Source: Betaproteobacteria bacterium RIFCSPLOWO2_02_FULL_68_150
Lineage (GTDB): Bacteria > Pseudomonadota > Gammaproteobacteria > Burkholderiales > SG8-39
Assembly (NCBI GenBank): GCA_001771975.1
Contig: MERE01000213.1
Location: 1 to 11,776, forward strand
Length of the DNA: 11,776 nt
Reading direction: 5' to 3'
Positions 1-6,145 of the stretch are shown here, one piece after another. Position 1 is the first letter of the stretch. Every line of letters begins with the position of its first letter. Position numbers and translations under genes: made by a program. The notes under the pieces are model-generated. The model saw only the letters and a program-made list of their open reading frames with translations. It had not been told where the DNA came from and made no database searches.

Positions 1-1302
1 CACCGCGCCGCTGTAGAGGCCGCGCTTCACCGGCTCGAGTTCGTCGATGATCTGCATCGCGCGCACCTTGGGCGCTCCGGTCACGGTGCCGGCGGGGAAA
101 CTCGCCTTGAATACGTCCACGGCATCCAGCCCGGGCGCGATCCGGCCTTCCACGTTGGAAACGATGTGCATCACGTGCGAGTAGCGTTCCACCACCATCT
201 TCTCGGTCACGCGCACCGAGCCGGTGACGGCGACGCGGCCCACATCGTTGCGCCCGAGATCGATGAGCATGACGTGCTCGGCGCGCTCCTTGGGATCGGC
301 GAGCAGCTCGCCGGCGATGCGCGCGTCGTCTTCGGGGGTTGCACCGCGCGGCCGCGTGCCGGCGATCGGGCGCAACGTGATGGTCTCGCCCGACAGCCGC
401 ACCAGGATCTCGGGCGATGCGCCGATCACGTGGTGATCGCCGAAATCGAAGTAAAACATGTACGGCGACGGATTCAGGCCGCGCAGCGCGCGGTACAGCT
501 CGAGCGGCGGCGCGGCGAACGCCCGCGAGCTGCGCTGCGAGATCTGCACCTGCATGCAGTCGCCCGCATACACGTATTCCTTCGCCCGCCGCACTGCGGC
601 GACGAACTGCTCCTCGGTGAACGAGCGCGTGACCGGCGCGTTGGCGGCCACGGGCGGGCGCACCGCCGGCGCCAGCACCATCGCTTCGGGTAGCGGCGCC
701 GCCAGGCGCGCGAGCAGTTGCGCCAGGCGCTCGCGTGCCGCGCGATACGCGCCCGGCTCGCGCGGATCGGCGTACACCACCAGGGTGAGCCTGCCGCGCA
801 GGTTGTCGACCACCGCCAGCTCGTCCGAGACGAGCAGCAGCATGTCGGGCGTACCGAGCGCATCCGGCTTGCCGCCCTGCAGCGCGCGCGGCTCCACGTG
901 GCGCACCGTTTCGTAGCCGAAATAGCCGACCAGCCCGCCGCCGAACCTGAGCGCCGCGGGTGCCGGCGCGACGTGCTGGCGCTTGAGCCAGGCGCGCGCG
1001 AAATCGAACGGATCGGCTCCTTCGGCACGCTCCAGGCACACGTCGTTGCCGCGCGCATCGCGCAGCAGCCGGCGCACCACCCCGTGACGCGCCTCGATGC
1101 GCTCGGCGCAGGCGAGACCGATGAACGAGTAGCGCCCGAAGCGCTCGCCGCCGACCACCGACTCCAGCAGGTAGGTGTAAGGCCCGTGCGCGAGCTTGAG
1201 GAAGACCGCGAGCGGCGTGTAGAGGTCAGCGCGGGCTTCGGCAACCACCGGCGCGCGCGTAAAGCCTTGCGAGGCGAGCTTGAGAAAATCCTGCTCCGTC
1301 AT
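1..1302 (-). CDS. trpE: Anthranilate synthase component I (partial, C-terminus off window)
   Basis: TrpE, with the glutamine amidotransferase TrpG, converts chorismate to anthranilate, the first committed step of tryptophan synthesis in the cytoplasm. The frame is open from the ATG at 1302-1300 to the window edge, giving 434 residues; the family is about 490-500 long, so roughly 60 C-terminal residues are missing. The N-terminus carries LLES at residues 45-48, the region that binds feedback tryptophan. The chorismate-binding domain shows NPSPYMFY, GASPEILVRL, PIAGTRPRG, the LIDLGRNDVGRV signature and, near the window edge, GTVTGAPKVRAMQIIDELE. The start is supported by GGAG at 1316-1313, about 10 bases upstream. 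It lies downstream of rpe on the same strand, separated by 173 bp with a putative tryptophan leader. TrpE rather than PabB is favoured by the LLES region and by the rpe neighbour. Confidence 0.96.
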   Translation of the reverse strand, partial: MTEQDFLKLASQGFTRAPVVAEARADLYTPLAVFLKLAHGPYTYLLESVVGGERFGRYSFIGLACAERIEARHGVVRRLLRDARGNDVCLERAEGADPFDFARAWLKRQHVAPAPAALRFGGGLVGYFGYETVRHVEPRALQGGKPDALGTPDMLLLVSDELAVVDNLRGRLTLVVYADPREPGAYRAARERLAQLLARLAAPLPEAMVLAPAVRPPVAANAPVTRSFTEEQFVAAVRRAKEYVYAGDCMQVQISQRSSRAFAAPPLELYRALRGLNPSPYMFYFDFGDHHVIGASPEILVRLSGETITLRPIAGTRPRGATPEDDARIAGELLADPKERAEHVMLIDLGRNDVGRVAVTGSVRVTEKMVVERYSHVMHIVSNVEGRIAPGLDAVDVFKASFPAGTVTGAPKVRAMQIIDELEPVKRGLYSGAV

Positions 1303-1362
1303 GGATGAAACGCTCCGCACGATCCAGACAACCGGGAATTGCGACTTGCGGCCTGGAGTTCG

Positions 1363-1392
1363 GCGCGCTACCCGTGCCGCCCGGGTGCGCGC
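1363..1392 (-). promoter_or_regulatory. Strong hairpin in the trpE leader (candidate attenuator element)
   Basis: On the minus strand GCGCGCACCCG (1392-1382) pairs with CGGGT and GCGCGC (1374-1363), giving an 11-bp stem with one bulged A (1369) and a 7-base loop. It starts seven bases after the leader-peptide stop. The CGCGCC at 1367-1362 could alternatively pair with GGCGCG at 1427-1422, just before the Trp codons, so mutually exclusive structures are possible. No U-run follows, so it is not a standard Rho-independent terminator. Confidence 0.45.
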
Positions 1393-1398
1393 TGCAGG

Positions 1399-1464
1399 CT
1401 AGCGGCGCCAGCGGCGCCAGTCGCGCCGGAGCGAAATTGCGAGCAGATTGCGGAGGGAACTCAC
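1399..1464 (-). CDS. Putative trp operon leader peptide with two Trp codons
   Basis: A 21-codon reading frame starting at GTG (1464-1462) and ending at TAG (1401-1399) encodes a basic peptide whose tail reads RRDWRRWRR. The two tryptophan codons (1419-1417 and 1410-1408) lie three codons apart near the end, as in leader peptides that sense charged tRNA-Trp. It sits just upstream of trpE on the same strand and is followed by a strong hairpin. An earlier in-frame GTG lies inside the proposed -10 box and would be used only if transcription comes from further upstream. I see no good Shine-Dalgarno. The Trp codons fall in a short tandem repeat (TGGCGCCGC twice), so the pattern could be chance in GC-rich DNA. 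The function is inferred from position and composition. Confidence 0.5.
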   Translation of the reverse strand: MSSLRNLLAISLRRDWRRWRR

Positions 1465-1474
1465 GATGCGGCGC

Positions 1475-1483
1475 ACTATACCA
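1475..1483 (-). promoter_or_regulatory. Putative extended -10 promoter for trpE leader
   Basis: TGGTATAGT on the minus strand matches an extended -10 element (TGn followed by TATAGT, one mismatch to TATAAT). It overlaps the rpe stop codon. No good -35 is visible, which is tolerable for an extended -10. The start of transcription would fall near 1467-1469, placing the leader GTG only a few bases into the RNA. Confidence 0.45.
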
Positions 1484-2138
1484 TAGCAAGCCGCGCGCGC
1501 ATCTCGCGGATCGTCGCCGCGTAATCGCCCGAGCCGAAGATGGCCGAGCCGGCGACGAAGGTATCGGCGCCCGCCGCGGCCACAGCGGCGATGTTGTCGA
1601 CCTTCACGCCGCCGTCGACCTCGAGCCAAACGTCGCGCCCGCAGCGCTCGATACGGCGCCGCACCTCCGCGATCTTGGGCAGCACCGCGGCAATGAACTG
1701 CTGGCCGCCGAATCCCGGATTCACCGACATGAGGAGAACGAGGTCGAGTTTGTCCAGCGTATGGTCGAGCCAGGCGAGTGGCGTAGCAGGATTGAACACC
1801 AGTCCCGCCTTGCAACCGCATTCGCGGATCAGGGCGATGGTGCGGTCCACGTGATCGGACGCCTCCGGATGAAAACTGATCAGGTTTGCGCCCGCCGCCG
1901 CGAAATCCCCGACCAGGCGATCCACCGGCTTCACCATGAGGTGCACGTCGATCGGCAGCTTGACGTGCGGCCGGATGGCTCCGCACACGAGCGGCCCGAC
2001 CGTCAGGTTCGGCACGTAATGATTGTCCATGACATCGAAATGGATCAGGTCGGCGCCGGCGGCTTCTACCGCGCGCACTTCATCGCCCAGGCGCGCGAAA
2101 TCGGCGGACAGAATCGACGGGGCGATGCGAAACGCCAT
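1476..2138 (-). CDS. rpe: Ribulose-phosphate 3-epimerase
   Basis: Interconverts ribulose 5-phosphate and xylulose 5-phosphate in the pentose phosphate and, where present, Calvin cycles; cytoplasmic. The 220-residue product is full length for this TIM-barrel family. Motifs in order: APSILSADFARLGDEV at the N-terminus, HFDVMDNHYVPNLT (residues 33-46), DVHLMV (64-69), NPGFGGQQF (140-148) and EVDGGV (173-178). His33, Asp35, His66 and Asp175 match the metal-ligand and catalytic acid/base set of the family. The ATG at 2138-2136 gives the canonical MAFRIAPSILSADF start; there is no clear Shine-Dalgarno. It is divergent from apaG and precedes trpE on the same strand, a known betaproteobacterial arrangement, though here without gph between. 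Confidence 0.96.
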   Translation of the reverse strand: MAFRIAPSILSADFARLGDEVRAVEAAGADLIHFDVMDNHYVPNLTVGPLVCGAIRPHVKLPIDVHLMVKPVDRLVGDFAAAGANLISFHPEASDHVDRTIALIRECGCKAGLVFNPATPLAWLDHTLDKLDLVLLMSVNPGFGGQQFIAAVLPKIAEVRRRIERCGRDVWLEVDGGVKVDNIAAVAAAGADTFVAGSAIFGSGDYAATIREMRARLAMV

Positions 2139-2147
2139 GGCGCAGGC

Positions 2148-2177
2148 AGTTTACAATGCGTTTTTTCGGAAAGTCAC
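2148..2177 (-). promoter_or_regulatory. Possible rpe promoter
   Basis: On the minus strand GTGACT and TAAACT (2153-2148) are separated by 18 bases, each matching four of six consensus bases. Transcription would start about three bases before the rpe ATG. This is a weak prediction from motif and position only. Confidence 0.25.
2152..2157 (+). promoter_or_regulatory. Possible apaG -10 element
   Basis: TACAAT on the plus strand in the rpe-apaG divergent gap matches the -10 consensus at five of six positions. No good -35 is visible 17 bases upstream. It overlaps the upstream in-frame ATG at 2156, which argues that apaG translation begins at the later ATG at 2222. Confidence 0.3.
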
Positions 2178-2221
2178 GCGCTGCGTTGCGGCGCACGGCG
2201 CCGGCGCGCAGCGTTGACCCC

Positions 2222-2605
2222 ATGGCGCAGGAAAAGCGTTATCAGATCGCCGTCAGCGCGAAGACCCGATATCTTGCCGAGCAGTCGGACGAGGCGGCCG
2301 GCCGCTACGTGTTCGCCTACACGATCACGATCCGCAACGCGGGCAGCGTCACCGCACAGCTGATCAGCCGGCACTGGATCATCACCGACGCGCAGGGCCT
2401 GGTGCAGGAGGTGCGGGGGATGGGCGTGGTGGGCGCCCAACCCGTACTGCGTCCGGGGCAAAGCCACGAATACAGCAGCGGCACCGCAATCGCGACGCCG
2501 GTGGGCATCATGCGCGGCAGCTACCAGATGGTGGCCGAGGACGGCACGCGGTTCGACGCCGACATCCCGGAATTCACGCTGTCGGTGCCGCGTGTGCTGC
2601 ACTGA
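2222..2605 (+). CDS. apaG: ApaG domain protein
   Basis: Small protein of the ApaG family (a single fibronectin-type beta-sandwich domain), once called a Co2+/Mg2+ efflux protein; its molecular role is not settled. The 127-residue product closely matches the length of E. coli ApaG (125). Family motifs visible are RYVFAYTITIRNAGSVTAQLISRHWIITD, GMGVVGAQPVLRPGQ, YSSGTAIATPVGIMRGSYQM and the C-terminal DIPEFTLSVPRVLH. An in-frame ATG at 2156 would add 22 residues with no family counterpart and overlaps a possible -10 box, so I chose 2222; there is no strong Shine-Dalgarno at either. It is divergent from rpe, 83 bp between starts. Confidence 0.92.
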   Translation: MAQEKRYQIAVSAKTRYLAEQSDEAAGRYVFAYTITIRNAGSVTAQLISRHWIITDAQGLVQEVRGMGVVGAQPVLRPGQSHEYSSGTAIATPVGIMRGSYQMVAEDGTRFDADIPEFTLSVPRVLH

Positions 2606-2630
2606 CGCGGAATTTGCAGTTCCCATCTCT

Positions 2631-2660
2631 CCGGTTTTCCGGAGCAGGCTCCGGAAAACC
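2631..2660. repeat. Palindromic repeat, copy 1 (apaG 3' side)
   Basis: A perfect 14-bp inverted repeat (CGGTTTTCCGGAGC and its reverse complement) around a 2-base centre AG. It shares the core TTTTCCGGAGC, the mirrored arm and an upstream TTTGCAGTTC box (2612-2621) with the copy at 4055-4090. It lies just after apaG and could form a terminator-like hairpin in either direction, but no T-run follows. It is read here as one copy of a dispersed palindromic element that may act as a bidirectional terminator. Confidence 0.8.
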
Positions 2661-2701
2661 GCAGACCGGGGAAAACCGTTGACGCGCCCGCGCCTGCCAA
2701 A

Positions 2702-2794
2702 CTAGTCGTCCTTTCGCTTGCGCGGCCAAGTCCACCACAAGATGAGTCCTGCGATCGCCAGGACCACCGCCATCTCGAGATAAATGACCCACAT
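2702..2794 (-). CDS. Possible 30-residue single-pass membrane protein
   Basis: A short minus-strand frame encodes 30 residues beginning MWVIYLEMAV, followed by a hydrophobic stretch (about residues 3-24, rich in Val, Leu, Ile, Ala and Trp) and a charged tail TWPRKRKDD. This is the layout of a small inner-membrane protein with a positively charged cytoplasmic C-terminus. Most third codon positions are G or C, as in the neighbouring genes. Its ATG overlaps the first bases of mltA on the other strand, and its 3' end converges on apaG with the palindromic repeat between them. An internal ATG (residue 8), preceded by CGAG, is an alternative start. The ribosome-binding sites are weak. I do not recognise a family, and a chance ORF cannot be excluded. 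Confidence 0.5.
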   Translation of the reverse strand: MWVIYLEMAVVLAIAGLILWWTWPRKRKDD

Positions 2795-3986
2795 CGCGCG
2801 TTCGCTGGCATCCGCTCTCGGGGCGATTGTACTGATCGCCGCCTGCCAGCACCTGCCGGTGCCGGGCGAACCACCGACCGCCTGCCCCGCCTGCCCGGTT
2901 TGCCCGAAGTGTCCTCCCGCAGTCGTGCCTGCGCCGCGCGAGGCGCGTTTCGAGGCGGTCGAATTTTCCGCGCTCCCCGGCTGGCAGACGGCTGCGCTGG
3001 CGTCGAGCCTGCAAGCATTTGCCAGCGGGTGCGGCAGAATCGCGCCGTCGCACGCGCTCGAGCGCGCGTGCGACGCGGCGACGGCGCTTCCCGCGCAAGA
3101 CGAAAGCGCTGCACGCCGCTTTTTCGAGACCGAATTCGCGGCCTTTTCGATCGTTGCGCCCGATGGAACCGTCGAGGGATTGATCACCGGCTACTACGAG
3201 CCCGTCCTCACCGGGAGCCGCACGCGCGGCGCGATGCACCGCTACCCGGTCTACGGCGTCCCGGACGACCTGGTGGTCGTTGAACTGGCAGGGCAATACC
3301 CTGATCTGCGCGGTATGCGCCTGCGCGGCCGCCTCGAAGGGCGCCGGCTGTTGCCGTACTGGTCGCGCGCCGAAATCGACGGCGGCAGGCCGGAATTCAC
3401 GGCCCCGGTGCTGGCGTGGCTCGCGGATCCGGTGGAGCTGTTCTTCCTGCAGATCCAGGGGTCGGGGCAAATCCGCCTCGACTCGGGCGAGCGCATGCGG
3501 GTCGGATACGCCGACCAGAACGGCCATCCGTACCGGTCGCTCGGCCGCCATCTGGTCGCGCGTGGTGAGCTCAAGCTCGAGCAGGCGTCGATGCAAGGCA
3601 TCAAGGCGTGGGCGCTCGCCAATCCGGCGAGGCTGCAGGAGGCGCTCAACGTGAACGCGAGCTACGTTTTCTTTCGCGAGATCGCGCCGGAGGGCGACCC
3701 GGTGGGTGCGCTCGGCGTGCCGCTCACGCCGGGCTACTCGATCGCGGTGGACCCGCGTTTCGTCCCGCTCGGGGCGCCGGTCTTCCTCGGTACCACGTAC
3801 CCCCTTTCGACGCGCCCGCTGGAACGCCTGATGCTGGCGCACGATACCGGCGGCGCGATCCGCGGCGCGGTGCGCGCCGATTTCTTCTGGGGCAGCGGCG
3901 ACGACGCCGGGACGCAGGCGGGACGGATGCGCCAGCAGGGCCGCCTCTGGCTGCTGTGGCCCCGCGGGGTCGCGTTGCCGAAGTAG
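2784..3986 (+). CDS. mltA: Membrane-bound lytic murein transglycosylase A (lipoprotein)
   Basis: Cleaves peptidoglycan glycan strands to 1,6-anhydromuropeptides at the inner face of the outer membrane. The 400-residue product begins with a lipoprotein signal peptide whose lipobox IAAC puts the lipidated cysteine at residue 21. A linker with CPACPVCPKCP (Cys34, 37, 40, 43) follows. The MltA domain shows GLITGYYEPVLTGSRTR, VLAWLADPVELFFLQIQGSG, RVGYADQNGHPYRSLGR and NVNASYVFFRE; the 3D domain shows AHDTGGAIRG (Asp354) and Asp366 in ADFFWGSGDDAG. By alignment from memory, Asp366 corresponds to catalytic Asp308 of E. coli MltA. The start ATG is preceded by GAGATAA. It is flanked on both sides by related palindromic repeats, and a possible small membrane protein is encoded opposite its start. 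Confidence 0.95.
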   Translation: MTHIARSLASALGAIVLIAACQHLPVPGEPPTACPACPVCPKCPPAVVPAPREARFEAVEFSALPGWQTAALASSLQAFASGCGRIAPSHALERACDAATALPAQDESAARRFFETEFAAFSIVAPDGTVEGLITGYYEPVLTGSRTRGAMHRYPVYGVPDDLVVVELAGQYPDLRGMRLRGRLEGRRLLPYWSRAEIDGGRPEFTAPVLAWLADPVELFFLQIQGSGQIRLDSGERMRVGYADQNGHPYRSLGRHLVARGELKLEQASMQGIKAWALANPARLQEALNVNASYVFFREIAPEGDPVGALGVPLTPGYSIAVDPRFVPLGAPVFLGTTYPLSTRPLERLMLAHDTGGAIRGAVRADFFWGSGDDAGTQAGRMRQQGRLWLLWPRGVALPK

Positions 3987-4006
3987 GTGCCTGCGGGAAG
4001 GAGAGT

Positions 4007-4024
4007 GTCCGCGATGATGCGGAC
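4007..4024 (+). other. Small hairpin after mltA
   Basis: GTCCGC, a 6-base loop, and GCGGAC form a perfect 6-bp stem 20 bases after the mltA stop. A TTTT occurs about 11 bases later, which is too far for a standard terminator. It lies in the 159-bp gap between convergent mltA and dsbC, which also holds the larger palindrome at 4055. Confidence 0.3.
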
Positions 4025-4054
4025 GGCGGTGCAGATTTTGCAGTTCACCGATAT

Positions 4055-4090
4055 CTCGGCTTTTCCGGAGCAAGCTCCGGAAAAGCCGAG
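4055..4090. repeat. Palindromic repeat, copy 2 (mltA-dsbC convergent gap)
   Basis: A perfect 17-bp inverted repeat (arm CTCGGCTTTTCCGGAGC) around AA. The core and the upstream box TTTGCAGTTC (4037-4046) match the copy at 2631-2660, while the outer stem bases differ with matching changes in the other arm, so pairing is kept. It sits between the ends of mltA (plus) and dsbC (minus) and could stop transcription from both sides, although no T-run follows the stem. Confidence 0.8.
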
Positions 4091-4145
4091 ACATATGGAA
4101 ACCCATGATGCCCGAGCGCCGCACCCACGACGCGATAACGAACCG

Positions 4146-4883
4146 CTACTTCTTCGCCTTCTGCGCCGTGGCGTCGTCCAGCAGGCTGCGCAGCTGCGAA
4201 GCACTCGGGCCACCGCGCACGCGCTCGCCGTTGGCGAGAAAGATCGTCGGCGTGGAGCGCACGCCCAGCTTGCCGCCGAAGGCGAGGATCTTGTCGATCG
4301 GCGTCTCGCATTTGGCGCTCGCCGCCGGGGGTTTGCGCCGCTGTGCGAGATCGAGCCAGGCCTTGACCCGGTCCGGCGAACACCAGACGGCCCTGGAATG
4401 ATCGGCCAGATCGGGCCGGATCACCGGGTACATGAAGTAGTGGATGGTGATGTCGTCGAGCCGGGCGAGCGTTTTCTCGAACTCCAGGCACGCCGGACAG
4501 TAGGGATCCGAAAACACCACCAGCGTTCGCTTGCCGCTGCCGCGCTGCACCTTGATCGCAAGCTCGTACGGGAGGCTATCCATGCGGACGGCCGAAGCCT
4601 GCCGCAGGCGATCTTCCGTGAGATTGCGGTCGGTCTTCGCGTCGATCAGGTCGCCCACGATGATGTGCGCGGCCTGGGCATCGGTGTAGACGATGCGCAG
4701 GCCGTCCGCGCCACGGAAGCGCACCTCGAACAGGCCGGGCACGGGCGTCGCCAGCACGCCCTCGACCTTGGCACCGCCGAGTTTCGCTTCGATCACCTGC
4801 CGGATAGCAGCCTCGTCGGCGCGCACGCAGGTCACCAGGGACAGCGCGGCGAGGAGCAGCAGGCGGATCGCGTTGATCGGCAT
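4146..4883 (-). CDS. dsbC: DsbC-family thiol:disulfide interchange protein
   Basis: Periplasmic disulfide isomerase of the DsbC type, which reshuffles wrong disulfides and is kept reduced by DsbD in known systems. The 245-residue product has an N-terminal signal peptide (cleavage likely after VRA at residue 22), an N-terminal dimerisation-type domain (about 23-85) and a thioredoxin fold with active site FSDPYCPAC (Cys129, Cys132). A second pair, Cys168 and Cys192, matches the structural disulfide region of DsbC. The cis-proline loop reads STPTIF. The active-site dipeptide is Pro-Ala, whereas E. coli DsbC has Gly-Tyr. It lies 3 bp downstream of the FAD monooxygenase gene, so the two are probably co-transcribed. 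DsbG or another DsbC-like protein is possible, but the N-terminal domain fits DsbC. Confidence 0.87.
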   Translation of the reverse strand: MPINAIRLLLLAALSLVTCVRADEAAIRQVIEAKLGGAKVEGVLATPVPGLFEVRFRGADGLRIVYTDAQAAHIIVGDLIDAKTDRNLTEDRLRQASAVRMDSLPYELAIKVQRGSGKRTLVVFSDPYCPACLEFEKTLARLDDITIHYFMYPVIRPDLADHSRAVWCSPDRVKAWLDLAQRRKPPAASAKCETPIDKILAFGGKLGVRSTPTIFLANGERVRGGPSASQLRSLLDDATAQKAKK

Positions 4884-4886
4884 GGT

Positions 4887-6041
4887 TCAGTGCATTGCCT
4901 GGCGCATGAGCAAGTTCTTCAGCGTCGATAGCCGGTCGGTCAGTGCGAGGCCCGCGTTGCGCAGCCAGGCAAGCGGCGCACCCGGCGCGTCGAACAGCCA
5001 GAACAGGCCGTGCACCGCGGCGCGCATGGCCAGTATATCTTCGGCGCGCGCGCGCTCGTAGCGACGCAGGACCCGCAGCTCGCCGGGATCGCGGAATGGT
5101 TCGCGCGCTGCAAGCACCTGCACCAGCTCGCGCGCATCCTGAAAGCCGAGATTTGCGCCCTGTCCGGCGAGCGGATGCACCACGTGCGCCGCATCGCCGA
5201 CCAGAGCCACGCGCGGCGCGATCATGCGCTCTGCGATCAGACGCCTCAGGGCAAAGCCGCGCGCGGGCGTCACGAGTGAAAGTTCCCCGAGCGCGCTGCG
5301 CGTGGCCTGTCCTACGGCGAGCGCCAGCGCCGCCGGTTCGAGCGCCAGCAGCTGCGCGGCTTGCGCCTCGGCGGTCGACCACACCATCGAAACGTGGTCG
5401 CCCGGCAGCGGCAGCAGCGCCAGTACGGGTCCGCCCAGGAACCATTGCTGCGCGATGTTCTGGTGCCGATGCTGGCAGGCGAAATTCGCGACCACCGCGA
5501 CCTGCCCATAGCCGCGCTCGTCAACGGCAATGCCCGCTTGCTCGCGTACCCGCGAGCGCGCGCCGTCGGCTCCCACGACGAGGTGCGTTTCGAGCACACC
5601 CCCTTCCTTCAATGCGAGTCGCGCCCCCTCGCTCCGAATCTCCAGCCGCTCGCACGCCGCCGGCGTAATGACATGCAGCCGGTCCTGGGTCTCGAGGCCC
5701 TGCCAGAGCGCGTCCTGCAACAGCCCGTCTTCCACGATCCAGGCCAGCTCGCTCGCCCCGGCGCGGTACGCGTCGAACTCCATGACCGAATGGCCGTCGT
5801 CGCCATGGACGCGCATGGCATGCACAGGCGTGATGCGTGCCTCGGGCATGCGCTGCCAGGCTTGCAGCGACGCAAGAAAGCGCGCGTTTCCGGGACTGAT
5901 GGCGTAAATGCGCGAATCGAATCCGGCGCCCGGCGGTACCGGCCGTTCCTGGGCCACGAGCGCCACGGCAGCGCCGCGCAGGCCGCGCGCCAGAGCAGCG
6001 CCCACCAGCCCCCCGCCCACCACCACCACGTCGAAATTCAT
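4887..6041 (-). CDS. UbiH/UbiF/VisC/COQ6-family FAD-dependent hydroxylase
   Basis: Flavoprotein monooxygenase of the ubiquinone-biosynthesis family, expected to hydroxylate a polyprenylated ring intermediate using O2 and NAD(P)H at the inner membrane. The 384-residue product, typical in length, has the N-terminal FAD-binding VVVVGGGLVGAALA (residues 5-18), the GADGARSRVR (DG) motif in the middle, and the second FAD motif with the family signature VGDAAHVVHPLAGQGANLGFQDA (about 281-303). Betaproteobacteria carry several paralogues (UbiH, UbiF, UbiL, UbiM) that differ in which ring carbon they hydroxylate; I cannot assign this one from sequence alone. The MNFDVVVVGGG start is canonical, but no Shine-Dalgarno is visible and a TACAAT box lies only six bases upstream. 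dsbC follows 3 bp downstream. Confidence 0.9.
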   Translation of the reverse strand: MNFDVVVVGGGLVGAALARGLRGAAVALVAQERPVPPGAGFDSRIYAISPGNARFLASLQAWQRMPEARITPVHAMRVHGDDGHSVMEFDAYRAGASELAWIVEDGLLQDALWQGLETQDRLHVITPAACERLEIRSEGARLALKEGGVLETHLVVGADGARSRVREQAGIAVDERGYGQVAVVANFACQHRHQNIAQQWFLGGPVLALLPLPGDHVSMVWSTAEAQAAQLLALEPAALALAVGQATRSALGELSLVTPARGFALRRLIAERMIAPRVALVGDAAHVVHPLAGQGANLGFQDARELVQVLAAREPFRDPGELRVLRRYERARAEDILAMRAAVHGLFWLFDAPGAPLAWLRNAGLALTDRLSTLKNLLMRQAMH

Positions 6042-6047
6042 GCGCCG

Positions 6048-6053
6048 ATTGTA
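6048..6053 (-). promoter_or_regulatory. Possible -10 box directly before the FAD hydroxylase gene
   Basis: TACAAT on the minus strand ends six bases before the ATG at 6041. If used, the RNA would begin at or next to the start codon (leaderless). No good -35 lies 16-18 bases upstream, so this is weak. Confidence 0.25.
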
Positions 6054-6145
6054 TGGCGGGCGCCAGCGTACCCCGGGCGTCGCGAAAGGAATAAGATGGG
6101 CGGCCTGTGCTTACCCGTCGCGCCCAGCGTCGAAGTTCCGCATGC

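Noticed and set aside
166..1308. Several long plus- and minus-strand open frames overlapping trpE
   Set aside because: They are low-complexity Arg/Ala/His-rich translations with no family motifs, as expected opposite or out of frame with a high-GC gene; trpE in this region has full family motifs.
1305..2363. A 352-residue plus-strand frame across rpe
   Set aside because: It runs antisense to rpe, whose catalytic motifs are intact, and its translation shows no recognisable domain.
2631..2660. Standard Rho-independent terminator after apaG
   Set aside because: The stem is strong but no T-run follows on either strand, so I list it as a repeat with possible terminator function rather than a terminator.
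2574..4124. A 516-residue minus-strand frame antisense to mltA
   Set aside because: It lacks domains and is Arg/His-rich; mltA on the plus strand has a lipobox and catalytic Asp residues.
4812..4832. Lipobox-like LVTC in the DsbC signal peptide
   Set aside because: The residue before the cysteine is Thr, not Gly, Ala or Ser, and a normal signal peptidase I site (VRA) follows.
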